A DNA stretch of 15,439 nt from JBAZWV01 sp964393325 (GTDB lineage Bacteria; Patescibacteriota; Patescibacteriia; 2-12-FULL-60-25): the NCBI GenBank assembly GCA_964393325.1, contig CAYMTE010000019.1, forward strand, positions 1 to 15,439, written 5' to 3'. Both the position numbers and the translations under genes were made by a program. Positions 1 through 6,796 of the stretch are shown one piece after another. The notes beneath the pieces are model-generated. The model was not told where the DNA came from and did not search any database. It saw nothing but the letters and a program-made list of their open reading frames with translations. Every line of letters starts with the position of its first letter. The first letter of the stretch is position 1.

Positions 1-752
1 GCCGCTTCGAGGAGCTTGATGCGTTTGTTGTCGTGCATAAACCACGTGCCAGGCCATGGATAGAGACCTCGAACGAGGCGTTCAATTTCGTGCGCGGGTT
101 TTGTCCAATCAATCTTTCCATCGTCGCGCGTCAGGATCTTGCAAGACGTCGCGTTCGCGTGGTCTTGTTCCGTTGGCTGGAGGTCGCCGCGGAGATAGTC
201 CGAGAGTGTGTCTGGAAGAATGTGTCCACCAAGATCCGCGAGACGGTCGTGTAATGAACCGGCGGTGTCATCAAGACGAATCGGTTCTTCGAGCGTGCGG
301 AGGATCGGGCCATGATCCATCTCGGCGTCGAGTTTCATGATGGTGACGCCGCTCATCTCATCGCCAGCAACGATCGCGGCGTGAATCGGAGACGGGCCGC
401 GCCATCGTGGAAGAATCGATCCGTGAACGTTCACACATCCATGCGTTGGAATATCCAACAGCCATTGGGGAAGGATTTTTCCATATGACACAACGACGAA
501 TGCGTCCGGACGATCATGGACAATCGACTGGAACGCGGCGTCCGTTTGAAGGTCTTTGAGTTTTTCGGGTTGAAATACAGGAAGACCTTCCGCGGCGATT
601 TTTATTGGTGGCGGGGTGATTGTTGCGTGACGACCTACGGGTCGATCCGGTTGCGTGACGACCGCGAGGATCGTAATGCGCGGATCCGCTGCGAGAGCGC
701 GAAGCGACGGAACGGCGAATTCGGACGTGCCGAAAAAGACGATGCGAAACAT
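1..752 (-). CDS. fmt: Methionyl-tRNA formyltransferase, C-terminus cut by window edge
   Basis: Transfers a formyl group from 10-formyltetrahydrofolate to methionyl-initiator tRNA in the cytoplasm. The first 250 residues are visible and the frame is still open at base 1; the family is usually about 310 residues, so roughly 60 C-terminal residues lie outside. The N-terminus (MFRIVFFGTSEFAVPSL) is typical. The formyl-folate signature SILPRWRGPSPI is at residues 112-123. The catalytic residues of the family, Asn, His and Asp, correspond to N108, H110 and D146. The start of the C-terminal tRNA-binding domain is recognisable (DGKIDWTKPAHEIERLVRGL, 211-230). The ATG lies 2 bases after the def stop, as in the conserved def-fmt pair. 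No Shine-Dalgarno is seen; a possible own promoter lies at 759-787. Identification is firm. Confidence 0.97.
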   Translation of the reverse strand, partial: MFRIVFFGTSEFAVPSLRALAADPRITILAVVTQPDRPVGRHATITPPPIKIAAEGLPVFQPEKLKDLQTDAAFQSIVHDRPDAFVVVSYGKILPQWLLDIPTHGCVNVHGSILPRWRGPSPIHAAIVAGDEMSGVTIMKLDAEMDHGPILRTLEEPIRLDDTAGSLHDRLADLGGHILPDTLSDYLRGDLQPTEQDHANATSCKILTRDDGKIDWTKPAHEIERLVRGLYPWPGTWFMHDNKRIKLLEA

Positions 753-754
753 GT

Positions 755-1237
755 TTAGATGGTAAGCCGCTCTTTGCCTCGTGTAAACTCGGTGACCTTG
801 TCGATAAACAAGACACCATTCAAGTGATCAATTTCGTGCTGAAAGATAACCGCTTCGAGGCCTTTGCATTCGAGGGTCACGCGTCGACCGTGGCGATCCA
901 GCGCCTGCACGGTCACTTTTTTCTTTCGCTCAACGAGCCCCCATACGCCAGGAACGCTCAAACAGCCTTCCTCATCCACGGCGGTCGCGTCTGATTGTTT
1001 AGTGATTTCGGGATTGATATACACCTGCGCCTCTCCTTTTTTTGTGACAACGATAATCCGCTCGTTTCGTCCAACTTGCGGAGACGCAAGGCCAACGCCA
1101 TCTTCCTTCCACATTGTTGCGATCAACACGTCCAAAAACGCCTGAAAAGCAGGCGTTCCAATCACAGCCGGGTCCACCTCGCTCGAGCGAATGCGGAGCG
1201 ACGGGGTTGGGTGCGTGACAATCGGAAGGGTGGTCAT
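755..1237 (-). CDS. def: Peptide deformylase
   Basis: Removes the N-formyl group from nascent proteins; a metalloenzyme, usually Fe or Zn, acting at the ribosome exit. It has 160 residues, normal for the family. All three signature motifs are present: GVGLASPQ at 47-54 (the usual form is GxGLAAPQ, so one Ala is Ser), EGCLS at 90-94 with metal ligand C92, and HEIDH at 134-138 with metal ligands H134 and H138 and catalytic E135. The gene sits between priA (14 bases away) and fmt (2 bases away), so the formylation/deformylation pair is co-transcribed. No Shine-Dalgarno precedes the ATG. A good -35/-10 pair lies just upstream, inside the end of priA. The chosen ATG gives a standard N-terminus. 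Confidence 0.98.
   Translation of the reverse strand: MTTLPIVTHPTPSLRIRSSEVDPAVIGTPAFQAFLDVLIATMWKEDGVGLASPQVGRNERIIVVTKKGEAQVYINPEITKQSDATAVDEEGCLSVPGVWGLVERKKKVTVQALDRHGRRVTLECKGLEAVIFQHEIDHLNGVLFIDKVTEFTRGKERLTI
759..787 (-). promoter_or_regulatory. Possible internal promoter for fmt
   Basis: Read on the minus strand, TTTACA (787-782, 5 of 6 match to TTGACA), a 17-base spacer, then TACCAT (764-759, which keeps T, A and the final A and T of TATAAT). The -10 ends 6 bases before the fmt ATG, so the predicted first transcribed base is the A of the start codon. It lies inside the def coding sequence. The weak -10 makes this tentative, but spacing and position match the other promoters in the window. 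Confidence 0.35.
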
Positions 1238-1248
1238 GGGAACGCGCT

Positions 1249-1277
1249 ATCTTAGCTGAAAAAGGCGATTGGGTCAA
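1249..1277 (-). promoter_or_regulatory. Putative internal promoter for def-fmt
   Basis: On the minus strand, TTGACC (1277-1272, 5 of 6) is followed after exactly 17 bases by TAAGAT (1254-1249, 4 of 6). The -10 ends 11 bases before the def ATG, which predicts a leader of about 5 bases. It overlaps the last codons and stop of the PriA-like gene. It would let def and fmt be expressed independently of the upstream genes. Confidence 0.5.
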
Positions 1278-2964
1278 GATCTATCATAACGTCCTTCGCG
1301 AGGGGTTCCAAGAGGGCGTAGAGGCTGCGTGGATCGAGAGACGCGGGTGGAATGAGGTGCAAAATATGGCGTGGTTTTCGCGTTGTGGCGCGATAGGCGA
1401 CGGGGAAGGGGCCTTCAATCGTCCAGGTGGAATCGAGGAGGGTTGTTGCGCGTTCGTGGACCTGTTGTGCAATCGATTCATCGCCATCGACCAAGAGTTT
1501 GATACGGGGGTGGGCGGGTGGATATCGGAACGCGGATCGATCCGCGTATTCCTGCTTCCAGGCGCGTGCGAATCCGTCTTCATGAAGCCAGCCGCGAGCC
1601 TCTGTGAGCAAGGATTCTGGTCCAAGGACGTAGAGCGATCCACCCGTCTGTTGGACGGATGCGGCGAGACGTCGCCAGGCGATAATGAGCCGCTCTTTTC
1701 GACGGATATCTTCCGCGTGTCCGCCGACGAGCGATAGATCTGTCAGAAGAATAAACGGGCGAGGCGGAACGCGAAGTCTGTGCCATTCCGGAAGATCGGC
1801 AACGACGACCGATGCTCCGTATCGTGAGGCGACGAGAGAGGCGAGTTTATTTTTTCCAACGCGAGATGCGGCAAGATCTGCGCCTCCACACGACGGGCAG
1901 GTGATTGGGAGATCCGTAGCACGTCCACAGCGATGGCAGCGCGCGCGGTCGCGTTCGGAGGTGAGGGCAAAACCGCAGGCGGCACAATTCATGGTCCAGG
2001 AACAGTCGCGGCAGTGAATGCGACCGCGTTCTCCTTTGATCGGATGGAGAATGATGACGGGGCGATGATCCTCGAGTGCGGATTCCATCTCTGCCTGTGC
2101 AGCACTCGAAATGCCCGGAAGGTCTGTGCGACTGCCGCTCTGCCATGGTTCAAGCACGAGCGGGGGGTCGATAGACGGCGCTGGCTGCGTTTGGATGTGA
2201 AGCGGCGGTGTTGTGCCAATACGAATAAGGGTGAGATGTGAACGTTCGCGCGCGGCTTCTTCGGTCATCCATCGGGCGTCAAAACGAGGTGCGAGTTCAT
2301 CTTGTTTGTGATCGTCGTTTTCCGGTTCGTCGAGGATGACCGTGTCCGCAATCGCCGAAAGCCACGCGCCGATGCGCGTTGTAACGAGGAGTGATGCGTC
2401 TGACGAGACGAATGACGTCCATGTGCGCCAGGCTGCGCCGTTTGCAAGATCCGCATGGAGCGCGGTTGTCCGCAGGAGCGCGGCGAATGCATCGGCGCGG
2501 TGTTGCCATGGGGTGATGAGGAGAACTTTGCCAAAAGACTGACGCGCTGTTTGTACGATGGATTGAACCCGTGCGGTCGTGAAATAGTCTACGGAGTGTG
2601 CGGGAGGAACGTTTTGATCGTGGAATGAGGCGTTCGCGACAGGTGCGAGACGCGCAGGGGGCGTGCGGAGCCACGAGGCGAGGATGGTGGGGCGTGAGCA
2701 GAATGTTCGGCGTGCCGTTGCACTCAGGAGCACGACGGTATCCGGTCCAAGCGCGATGAGACGTTCAGGGGTTAGGGCGATGGTTTTTTCTGCAAACGGA
2801 CTGGTGTCACGGCGATCGCATACGAGCGCGAGTGTTGCCGTTTTTCGGAATGGGACGCGCAGAAGATCGCCGATCCGGATGTCCGCGTCGTCTGGAATGC
2901 GATAATCAAAACAATCAACTCCAAAGGGAGTCCTCACGGCAGGGACAACGGAGATGAATGACAT
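1252..2964 (-). CDS. priA: PriA-like primosomal protein N' with degenerate helicase core
   Basis: PriA recognises stalled forks and starts replication restart; this copy probably keeps DNA and zinc binding but not ATPase activity. It has 570 residues against about 730 usually. The N-terminal 3'-DNA-binding domain is recognisable (FDYRIPDDADIRIGDLLRVPF, 19-39). The region after the Walker A position aligns (GKVLLITPW, 145-153), but no GxGKT motif precedes it. LLVTTRIGAWL (192-202) matches motif Ib. The DEEH box reads DEPE (212-215), still followed by the family's KQ...PRxxAR pattern. GSATPS is replaced by IGTTPP (249-254). The eight zinc cysteines are intact (C318, 321, 327, 330, 343, 346, 356, 359). 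The QVAGRAGR motif VI is absent. C-terminal landmarks RYPP (480-483) and IDLDP (561-565) remain. The frame is continuous, so this is divergence and not a broken gene. It lies 20 bases after the LigB-like gene and 14 before def. Confidence 0.85.
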   Translation of the reverse strand: MSFISVVPAVRTPFGVDCFDYRIPDDADIRIGDLLRVPFRKTATLALVCDRRDTSPFAEKTIALTPERLIALGPDTVVLLSATARRTFCSRPTILASWLRTPPARLAPVANASFHDQNVPPAHSVDYFTTARVQSIVQTARQSFGKVLLITPWQHRADAFAALLRTTALHADLANGAAWRTWTSFVSSDASLLVTTRIGAWLSAIADTVILDEPENDDHKQDELAPRFDARWMTEEAARERSHLTLIRIGTTPPLHIQTQPAPSIDPPLVLEPWQSGSRTDLPGISSAAQAEMESALEDHRPVIILHPIKGERGRIHCRDCSWTMNCAACGFALTSERDRARCHRCGRATDLPITCPSCGGADLAASRVGKNKLASLVASRYGASVVVADLPEWHRLRVPPRPFILLTDLSLVGGHAEDIRRKERLIIAWRRLAASVQQTGGSLYVLGPESLLTEARGWLHEDGFARAWKQEYADRSAFRYPPAHPRIKLLVDGDESIAQQVHERATTLLDSTWTIEGPFPVAYRATTRKPRHILHLIPPASLDPRSLYALLEPLAKDVMIDLDPIAFFS

Positions 2965-2984
2965 GAGTTGAGAGCGGGAACGTC

Positions 2985-3776
2985 TTAGACAACCTCAAAT
3001 TTTGCGGTGACGTATCCGACGCCGAACGGCGCTTCGTAGCTCAGTGTCGTTGGATGGACGTTTAGGCCTTCAATCGCACCGAACAGCGTTGCGAGCGGAC
3101 GATAGGCACACTGTTCTGCGCGTTCGATAACTGAGGTATCGAGGTGAAGCAGGGGGGCCGGATCCATGGCGGCAAGTGCATCGCGCACGGTTTGGTCGAA
3201 TAACTGCCCTTCGGGTGCGACGCCTTCAGGGGAATCGGAGGTAGCTTTGTGCGAGAGATCGACACTTGCGATCACGGCAACGCGCTCCGATTCCGCATGA
3301 AGAACGCGCTTCAGTTGTTTTCCGAATTCGTAGTGCGCCGAACCGTCGAGCATGGACGGCGATACCGGAATAATCTTCCAATGTTGCAAGTGTGTCGTGA
3401 GGAGGAGGAGGGGGATAGTGAATCCGTAGTCGAGCTCCTCGCTAGACGTGAGTGTAAATGGGACATGTTCGCCGCGCAGTTTTCGCTGGAGACGATCGAT
3501 GAGGAGATAGTCGCTTTTTGCGGTGACGCTTGTTGAGTGATCTCCGAACGTTTTGAGCGTTCCGAGATATTTTGCGGCGAGGTTGATACTGAAGGCGTCG
3601 GGATATCGAATGCCGTGCGGGGCGATCATGCAGATCGTGTCTGGACGAGCAACGTAGAGCGCTTGCTCGATCTCTTGGATCGCAGCTGCTGTCGCGGATA
3701 GCTTACTGTAATGCTCCTTTCCAATAGCAGGAATAAGAAGCGGCGAGTGTGGAACGATGGCGCCAAAGACAATCAT
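2985..3776 (-). CDS. LigB/MEMO-type class III extradiol dioxygenase-like protein
   Basis: 263 residues. The N-terminus (GAIVPHSPLLIPAIGKE) and APHG motif match the LigB-like domain that in other genomes is often fused to AMMECR1 or belongs to the AmmeMemoRadiSam group. By family comparison the likely metal residues are H10, H54 and E221 (AEQCAYRP, 220-227), with H176 in SVDLSH. The usual DHG motif reads DYG (117-119), so one conserved His appears to be Tyr. The substrate cannot be told. The ATG overlaps the upstream stop as ATGA, and this start gives the family N-terminus; a longer reading from 3887 would run deep into the upstream gene. No AMMECR1 or radical SAM partner is in the window. Family assignment is good; biochemical activity is unknown. 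Confidence 0.8.
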   Translation of the reverse strand: MIVFGAIVPHSPLLIPAIGKEHYSKLSATAAAIQEIEQALYVARPDTICMIAPHGIRYPDAFSINLAAKYLGTLKTFGDHSTSVTAKSDYLLIDRLQRKLRGEHVPFTLTSSEELDYGFTIPLLLLTTHLQHWKIIPVSPSMLDGSAHYEFGKQLKRVLHAESERVAVIASVDLSHKATSDSPEGVAPEGQLFDQTVRDALAAMDPAPLLHLDTSVIERAEQCAYRPLATLFGAIEGLNVHPTTLSYEAPFGVGYVTAKFEVV

Positions 3777-5203
3777 AATTCGGTGGATGCGGCGAGCTCT
3801 TGATGATCTCCCGCTTGAAGTGAGGGGCCGATTTGATGGATGGAGAAGAGGGATCGAGGAACAGTTACGATGTTTTTCCAGCTCCATCCAATCGCGTTAA
3901 ATGCCGTTTCATCCGGAATCGGTCGAAAAAGGCCGTGCTCGACGACGTAGACCGTTGGTTCATCGGTATTCTTCACGAGCTCCCCGTCATGAAGCTGATA
4001 CGGAGAGGATTCCGGGAGCGATTCGAGCGTTGAAGATGCGACGGTTTTGATTTGACGGCCGCGGAAATACATCTTGAGAAGAAGTCCGTCCACGAGAGCG
4101 TGTCGCTGACCATCTTCAACGTACCAAACGCCTGGCGCGTCGGCGAGTTTCATGAGGACGCCCTGCGGAAACTGTGTATCCGTCGTGATTTTTAGTCCGT
4201 CGGTGTAGGCGGCGAGATCGGACGCTTCCGCTTGTTCGACTTCATCAAGATTGAAACCGAATTTTTTGAACGCTTCCATGTTGACGATTTGTCGTTTTGT
4301 TGCGCCAACGAGCAGGAAGATACGGCCATCCGGATCTCGAAGTAGGGAGTAATCAGGGAATTTTATTGCCGCGCCGTCCGGATAATTTGAGAGATCTGTT
4401 TCTTGAACGTCGATGATTTTTTTCGGATCGATGATGGTCGAGACAACAGCGTTTGACGCGAACGGGCGTTTTTCGCCGAAGCGCAGGAGGTACACGTTTT
4501 TGCTCGGAAGCGCACGAACGATCGTGTTGTCTGGGAAAGTCACGCTGAACCAGCGCTTCCAGATTCTCCAGAGGTTGAGATTGCCACGAATGTGCGGCGT
4601 GTAGCTGTAGAGCATGGCGGTCGCGTTGTTTGATGGCGCGATCGAAAGGCCATCGATCGTAACGCTTTTACCAACGCCTTGCCCGCCAATGGTCAATCCG
4701 CGCGTCAAAAGCTGCATCAGATATTTTTCGCGGTGCTGCTTTGCAGCCCATTCAAGTTGCGAAGCAAATCCTTTGAAATCTTGAATGGAAGGATCGTCTT
4801 TTGCACAGGAATCGCAAACGCCGTATCCCGCCGCCCAATCGAGCTGATCCTGCGTGGGCGAGCGATCTTCAACGAGTGACTGTTCTTTTTGGATCAATGC
4901 GAGGAGATATTTCGGATTTAGTTTGTATGACTGGGATACGCGCCAAATGATCTGTGGAATAGGTTTGCGTTCACCGTCGATATCCATCGCTTCGCGCTCG
5001 GCGAGATTTCCTTTGCTTTGCAAGAAACGCACCATGCGATCATAGGGGAAGGCGTTGGCGTTAAAGATGTCGTCGTCCGAAAGGATTGCGCTTGGGTTAA
5101 ACCCGGCGTCGAGTTCGACCTGAGCTGATACCACGGCAGGAAATACAAGCGAACAGACGAGGGAGAGCCCCAGAATGGACGCAAAAAAGCGAAGCGGTTG
5201 CAT
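3773..5203 (-). CDS. Secreted lysozyme-fold (SLT-like) protein with C-terminal repeats
   Basis: 476 residues. A signal peptide is clear: basic start, hydrophobic stretch at about 6-25, and a VSA-Q cleavage site after A27. Residues about 80-220 resemble a soluble lytic transglycosylase/lysozyme-like domain: NPKYLLALIQKEQSL (96-110) has a Glu, E107, where the family's catalytic Glu lies, followed by AAGYGVCD (124-131) and a YTPH...LWRIW...WF tail (201-219). Two cysteines (C130, C133) are close together. Residues about 229-462 hold four diverged repeats of roughly 50-60 residues, each with a short strand, a turn such as DG or FG, then K/R-rich and hydrophobic positions. It probably acts on, or binds, the cell wall outside the membrane. 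The ATG at 5203 is chosen because it gives the signal peptide and sits just after a promoter. It is first in the minus-strand operon. Confidence 0.75.
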   Translation of the reverse strand: MQPLRFFASILGLSLVCSLVFPAVVSAQVELDAGFNPSAILSDDDIFNANAFPYDRMVRFLQSKGNLAEREAMDIDGERKPIPQIIWRVSQSYKLNPKYLLALIQKEQSLVEDRSPTQDQLDWAAGYGVCDSCAKDDPSIQDFKGFASQLEWAAKQHREKYLMQLLTRGLTIGGQGVGKSVTIDGLSIAPSNNATAMLYSYTPHIRGNLNLWRIWKRWFSVTFPDNTIVRALPSKNVYLLRFGEKRPFASNAVVSTIIDPKKIIDVQETDLSNYPDGAAIKFPDYSLLRDPDGRIFLLVGATKRQIVNMEAFKKFGFNLDEVEQAEASDLAAYTDGLKITTDTQFPQGVLMKLADAPGVWYVEDGQRHALVDGLLLKMYFRGRQIKTVASSTLESLPESSPYQLHDGELVKNTDEPTVYVVEHGLFRPIPDETAFNAIGWSWKNIVTVPRSLFSIHQIGPSLQAGDHQELAASTEL

Positions 5204-5210
5204 ACAACTG

Positions 5211-5219
5211 ATTTTAGCA
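5211..5219 (-). promoter_or_regulatory. Extended -10 promoter for the minus-strand operon
   Basis: On the minus strand TGCTAAAAT is an extended -10 (TGnTATAAT type). No -35 match is seen at 17 bases, as is common for extended -10 promoters. The hexamer ends 7 bases before the ATG at 5203, so the transcript would be leaderless or nearly so. It would drive the secreted protein, LigB-like, priA, def and fmt genes. Confidence 0.6.
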
Positions 5220-5241
5220 CATATCCAAAGATGTTGTGCTA
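5215..5241. repeat. 7-bp inverted repeat between two divergent promoters
   Basis: TAGCACA (5215-5221) and TGTGCTA (5235-5241) are perfect inverted copies separated by 13 bases. Each arm overlaps one of the two extended -10 elements. The centres of the arms are 20 bases apart, roughly two helix turns, a usual spacing for a dimeric regulator. The symmetry could also be no more than the result of two similar -10 elements facing opposite ways. Confidence 0.55.
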
Positions 5242-5245
5242 GGAT
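5237..5245 (+). promoter_or_regulatory. Extended -10 promoter for the glycosyltransferase operon
   Basis: TGCTAGGAT is an extended -10 (TG, one base, then TAGGAT, 4 of 6). It ends 9 bases before the ATG at 5255, predicting a leader of about 3 bases. No -35 is seen. Its upstream half overlaps the region RNA polymerase would need to use the opposing promoter at 5211-5219. Confidence 0.55.
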
Positions 5246-5254
5246 ATCCGTATC

Positions 5255-6796
5255 ATGAGCGAACGGCTTCATGCGCTTATTGTGTGGGCGGCTGTGCTCC
5301 TCTGTGGCGCAGCATATTTAATTCTCCCGTCCGTGGGAACGACGGTATTTTTGAGTCCGGATGAAACCGCGGTTGCTGTTGCGGCAAGGTCGCGGGTTGA
5401 GACGGGATCGTTCGCAACGACGATGGAGTCGGTAAAAACGATTCCGTGGCTTCATCCGCGGAGTTTTGTTGCGCAGGACGATCGGATCGTTCCTGTAGGG
5501 TTCTTAGGGATGCCGGCACTGATCTCGCTCGTTGTTCGCGTCGTGGGAGATGTGGGGATGGCGTTATGTACGCCGTTTTTGGTTTTGTTGACGATCATTC
5601 CTCTTTGGAGTTTGTCTCGTGTCTGGGGGCGCGCGGCGCAGCTTTCCGTTGTTGTTGCGTGGACAACTTTTCCAACGGTCATGCTGTATGCGAATCGAGG
5701 CTTGTTCCCGAATTTGCCCGTCGTGTGTCTTACGGTATGGACAGTGTGGTTTCTCGTGCGATGTCCGCATCGTGCCGGATATGTGGCTGCCGGGGCGCTC
5801 TTCGGTTTCGCAGCATCTATTCGTCCAACGGAAGTTCCGTGGATGCTGTTATGGTGCGCGACGGCGTTTGCTGCGACGATGCGTGGGCAATCGATACAGA
5901 TGCGCCTTCTTCGTTTTGGATCGTTTTTGATTCCGTGCGCGATCGTTATGGGGTTGATGGCATGGGTAGGACACGAAACGTATGGATCATGGTTTTCGGC
6001 GGGATATCAGTTGCGTGACCCCGTCGGTTCTTCCGTCGCAGCGCCTGCAGCGTCTTCGGCGCCGGTAAGCGTGCTTCAAACGTGGCCGTTCGGTTTTCAT
6101 CCGCGAAACGTGTGGTTTAACGTGAAGTCATATCTCTTGTGGTATCTCGCGCCGTGGGCGGCGATTTCTGCGGTTGCATTAGGAATGTTGTGGCGTGATA
6201 AGAAGCGATCTCTTGTGATCGTCGCCGTCGCGACGGCGGCATTTTTAGCGCTGCTGTACGGACAAGGTCTGTATCAAGACCATGTTCGTGTGCAGAATGT
6301 CTCGCTCGCAAATTCGTTTTTGCGGTACATGCTTCCACTTGTTCCTCTTGCGGTATTCGGGCTCGGGCATCTCGTGTCTCGGTTGGTGCGGATGTCGCGC
6401 GTCGGCATCGTGGCATCGATTGTGCTCGTGATAGGTGTTGCGGCATTCGGCGTATGGACCGCGACGATCCGCGATGACGAGGGGATTATCGCCAATCGAA
6501 CGGAGTTATTCCGCTATGCCGCGATCCGCGCAGAATCTCAAGGGCTTCTTGATCCGAGTGTGGTCATCTTGTCTGATCGGAGCGATAAGATTTTCTTCCC
6601 CACATTCGCCGCTGTTTCTCCGTTGCCGTCTGTCGAGCGCATTCGCTCGCTTCTCGTAGAGGCTCGTATTCCCGTCGCATTGTTCATTCGTTCCGTTACC
6701 GATGCGCAGCGTGATACGTGGCGTGCATCGGGGATTGACCTGGTCGCATTGCTCGAAGCGGGAAATGAAACGCTCTATCTCGCGGTTCCGTTATGA
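5255..6796 (+). CDS. GT-C type multi-membrane glycosyltransferase-like protein
   Basis: 513 residues with many hydrophobic segments (about 5-27, 83-120, 128-168, 174-205, 218-240, 293-312, 318-336, 357-375, 384-402), consistent with an integral membrane protein of some nine or more helices. The acidic pair in the first outside loop, SPDET at 34-38, is where GT39/ArnT-like GT-C enzymes have their catalytic Asp or Glu. SIRPTE (188-193) also resembles the family. A soluble tail of about 105 residues (405-513) follows. Such enzymes move a sugar from a lipid carrier to protein, lipid or glycan on the outer face of the membrane. The stop overlaps the next start as ATGA, so the two proteins are probably translationally coupled. 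Fold class is likely; donor and acceptor are unknown. Confidence 0.65.
   Translation: MSERLHALIVWAAVLLCGAAYLILPSVGTTVFLSPDETAVAVAARSRVETGSFATTMESVKTIPWLHPRSFVAQDDRIVPVGFLGMPALISLVVRVVGDVGMALCTPFLVLLTIIPLWSLSRVWGRAAQLSVVVAWTTFPTVMLYANRGLFPNLPVVCLTVWTVWFLVRCPHRAGYVAAGALFGFAASIRPTEVPWMLLWCATAFAATMRGQSIQMRLLRFGSFLIPCAIVMGLMAWVGHETYGSWFSAGYQLRDPVGSSVAAPAASSAPVSVLQTWPFGFHPRNVWFNVKSYLLWYLAPWAAISAVALGMLWRDKKRSLVIVAVATAAFLALLYGQGLYQDHVRVQNVSLANSFLRYMLPLVPLAVFGLGHLVSRLVRMSRVGIVASIVLVIGVAAFGVWTATIRDDEGIIANRTELFRYAAIRAESQGLLDPSVVILSDRSDKIFFPTFAAVSPLPSVERIRSLLVEARIPVALFIRSVTDAQRDTWRASGIDLVALLEAGNETLYLAVPL

Noticed and set aside
3777..3887. Longer start for the LigB-like protein at 3887
   Set aside because: The extra 37 residues lie wholly inside the upstream gene and are not family-like. 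The ATG at 3776 gives the typical N-terminus and an ATGA overlap.
5204..5272. Longer start for the secreted protein at 5272
   Set aside because: It would put 23 non-signal residues before a clear signal peptide, overlap the divergent gene and pass through the promoter region.
5446..6018. Plus-strand open frame of 190 codons
   Set aside because: Lies in another frame of the membrane glycosyltransferase-like gene and is rich in Cys, Ser and Arg, typical of a shadow.
5221..6780. Frequent GATC tetramers (14 in a hand count of about 1,560 bases, against about 6 expected at random)
   Set aside because: Asp GAT and Ile ATC codon use can account for a modest excess; without a whole-genome count and a methylase gene it is not evidence of a modification system.
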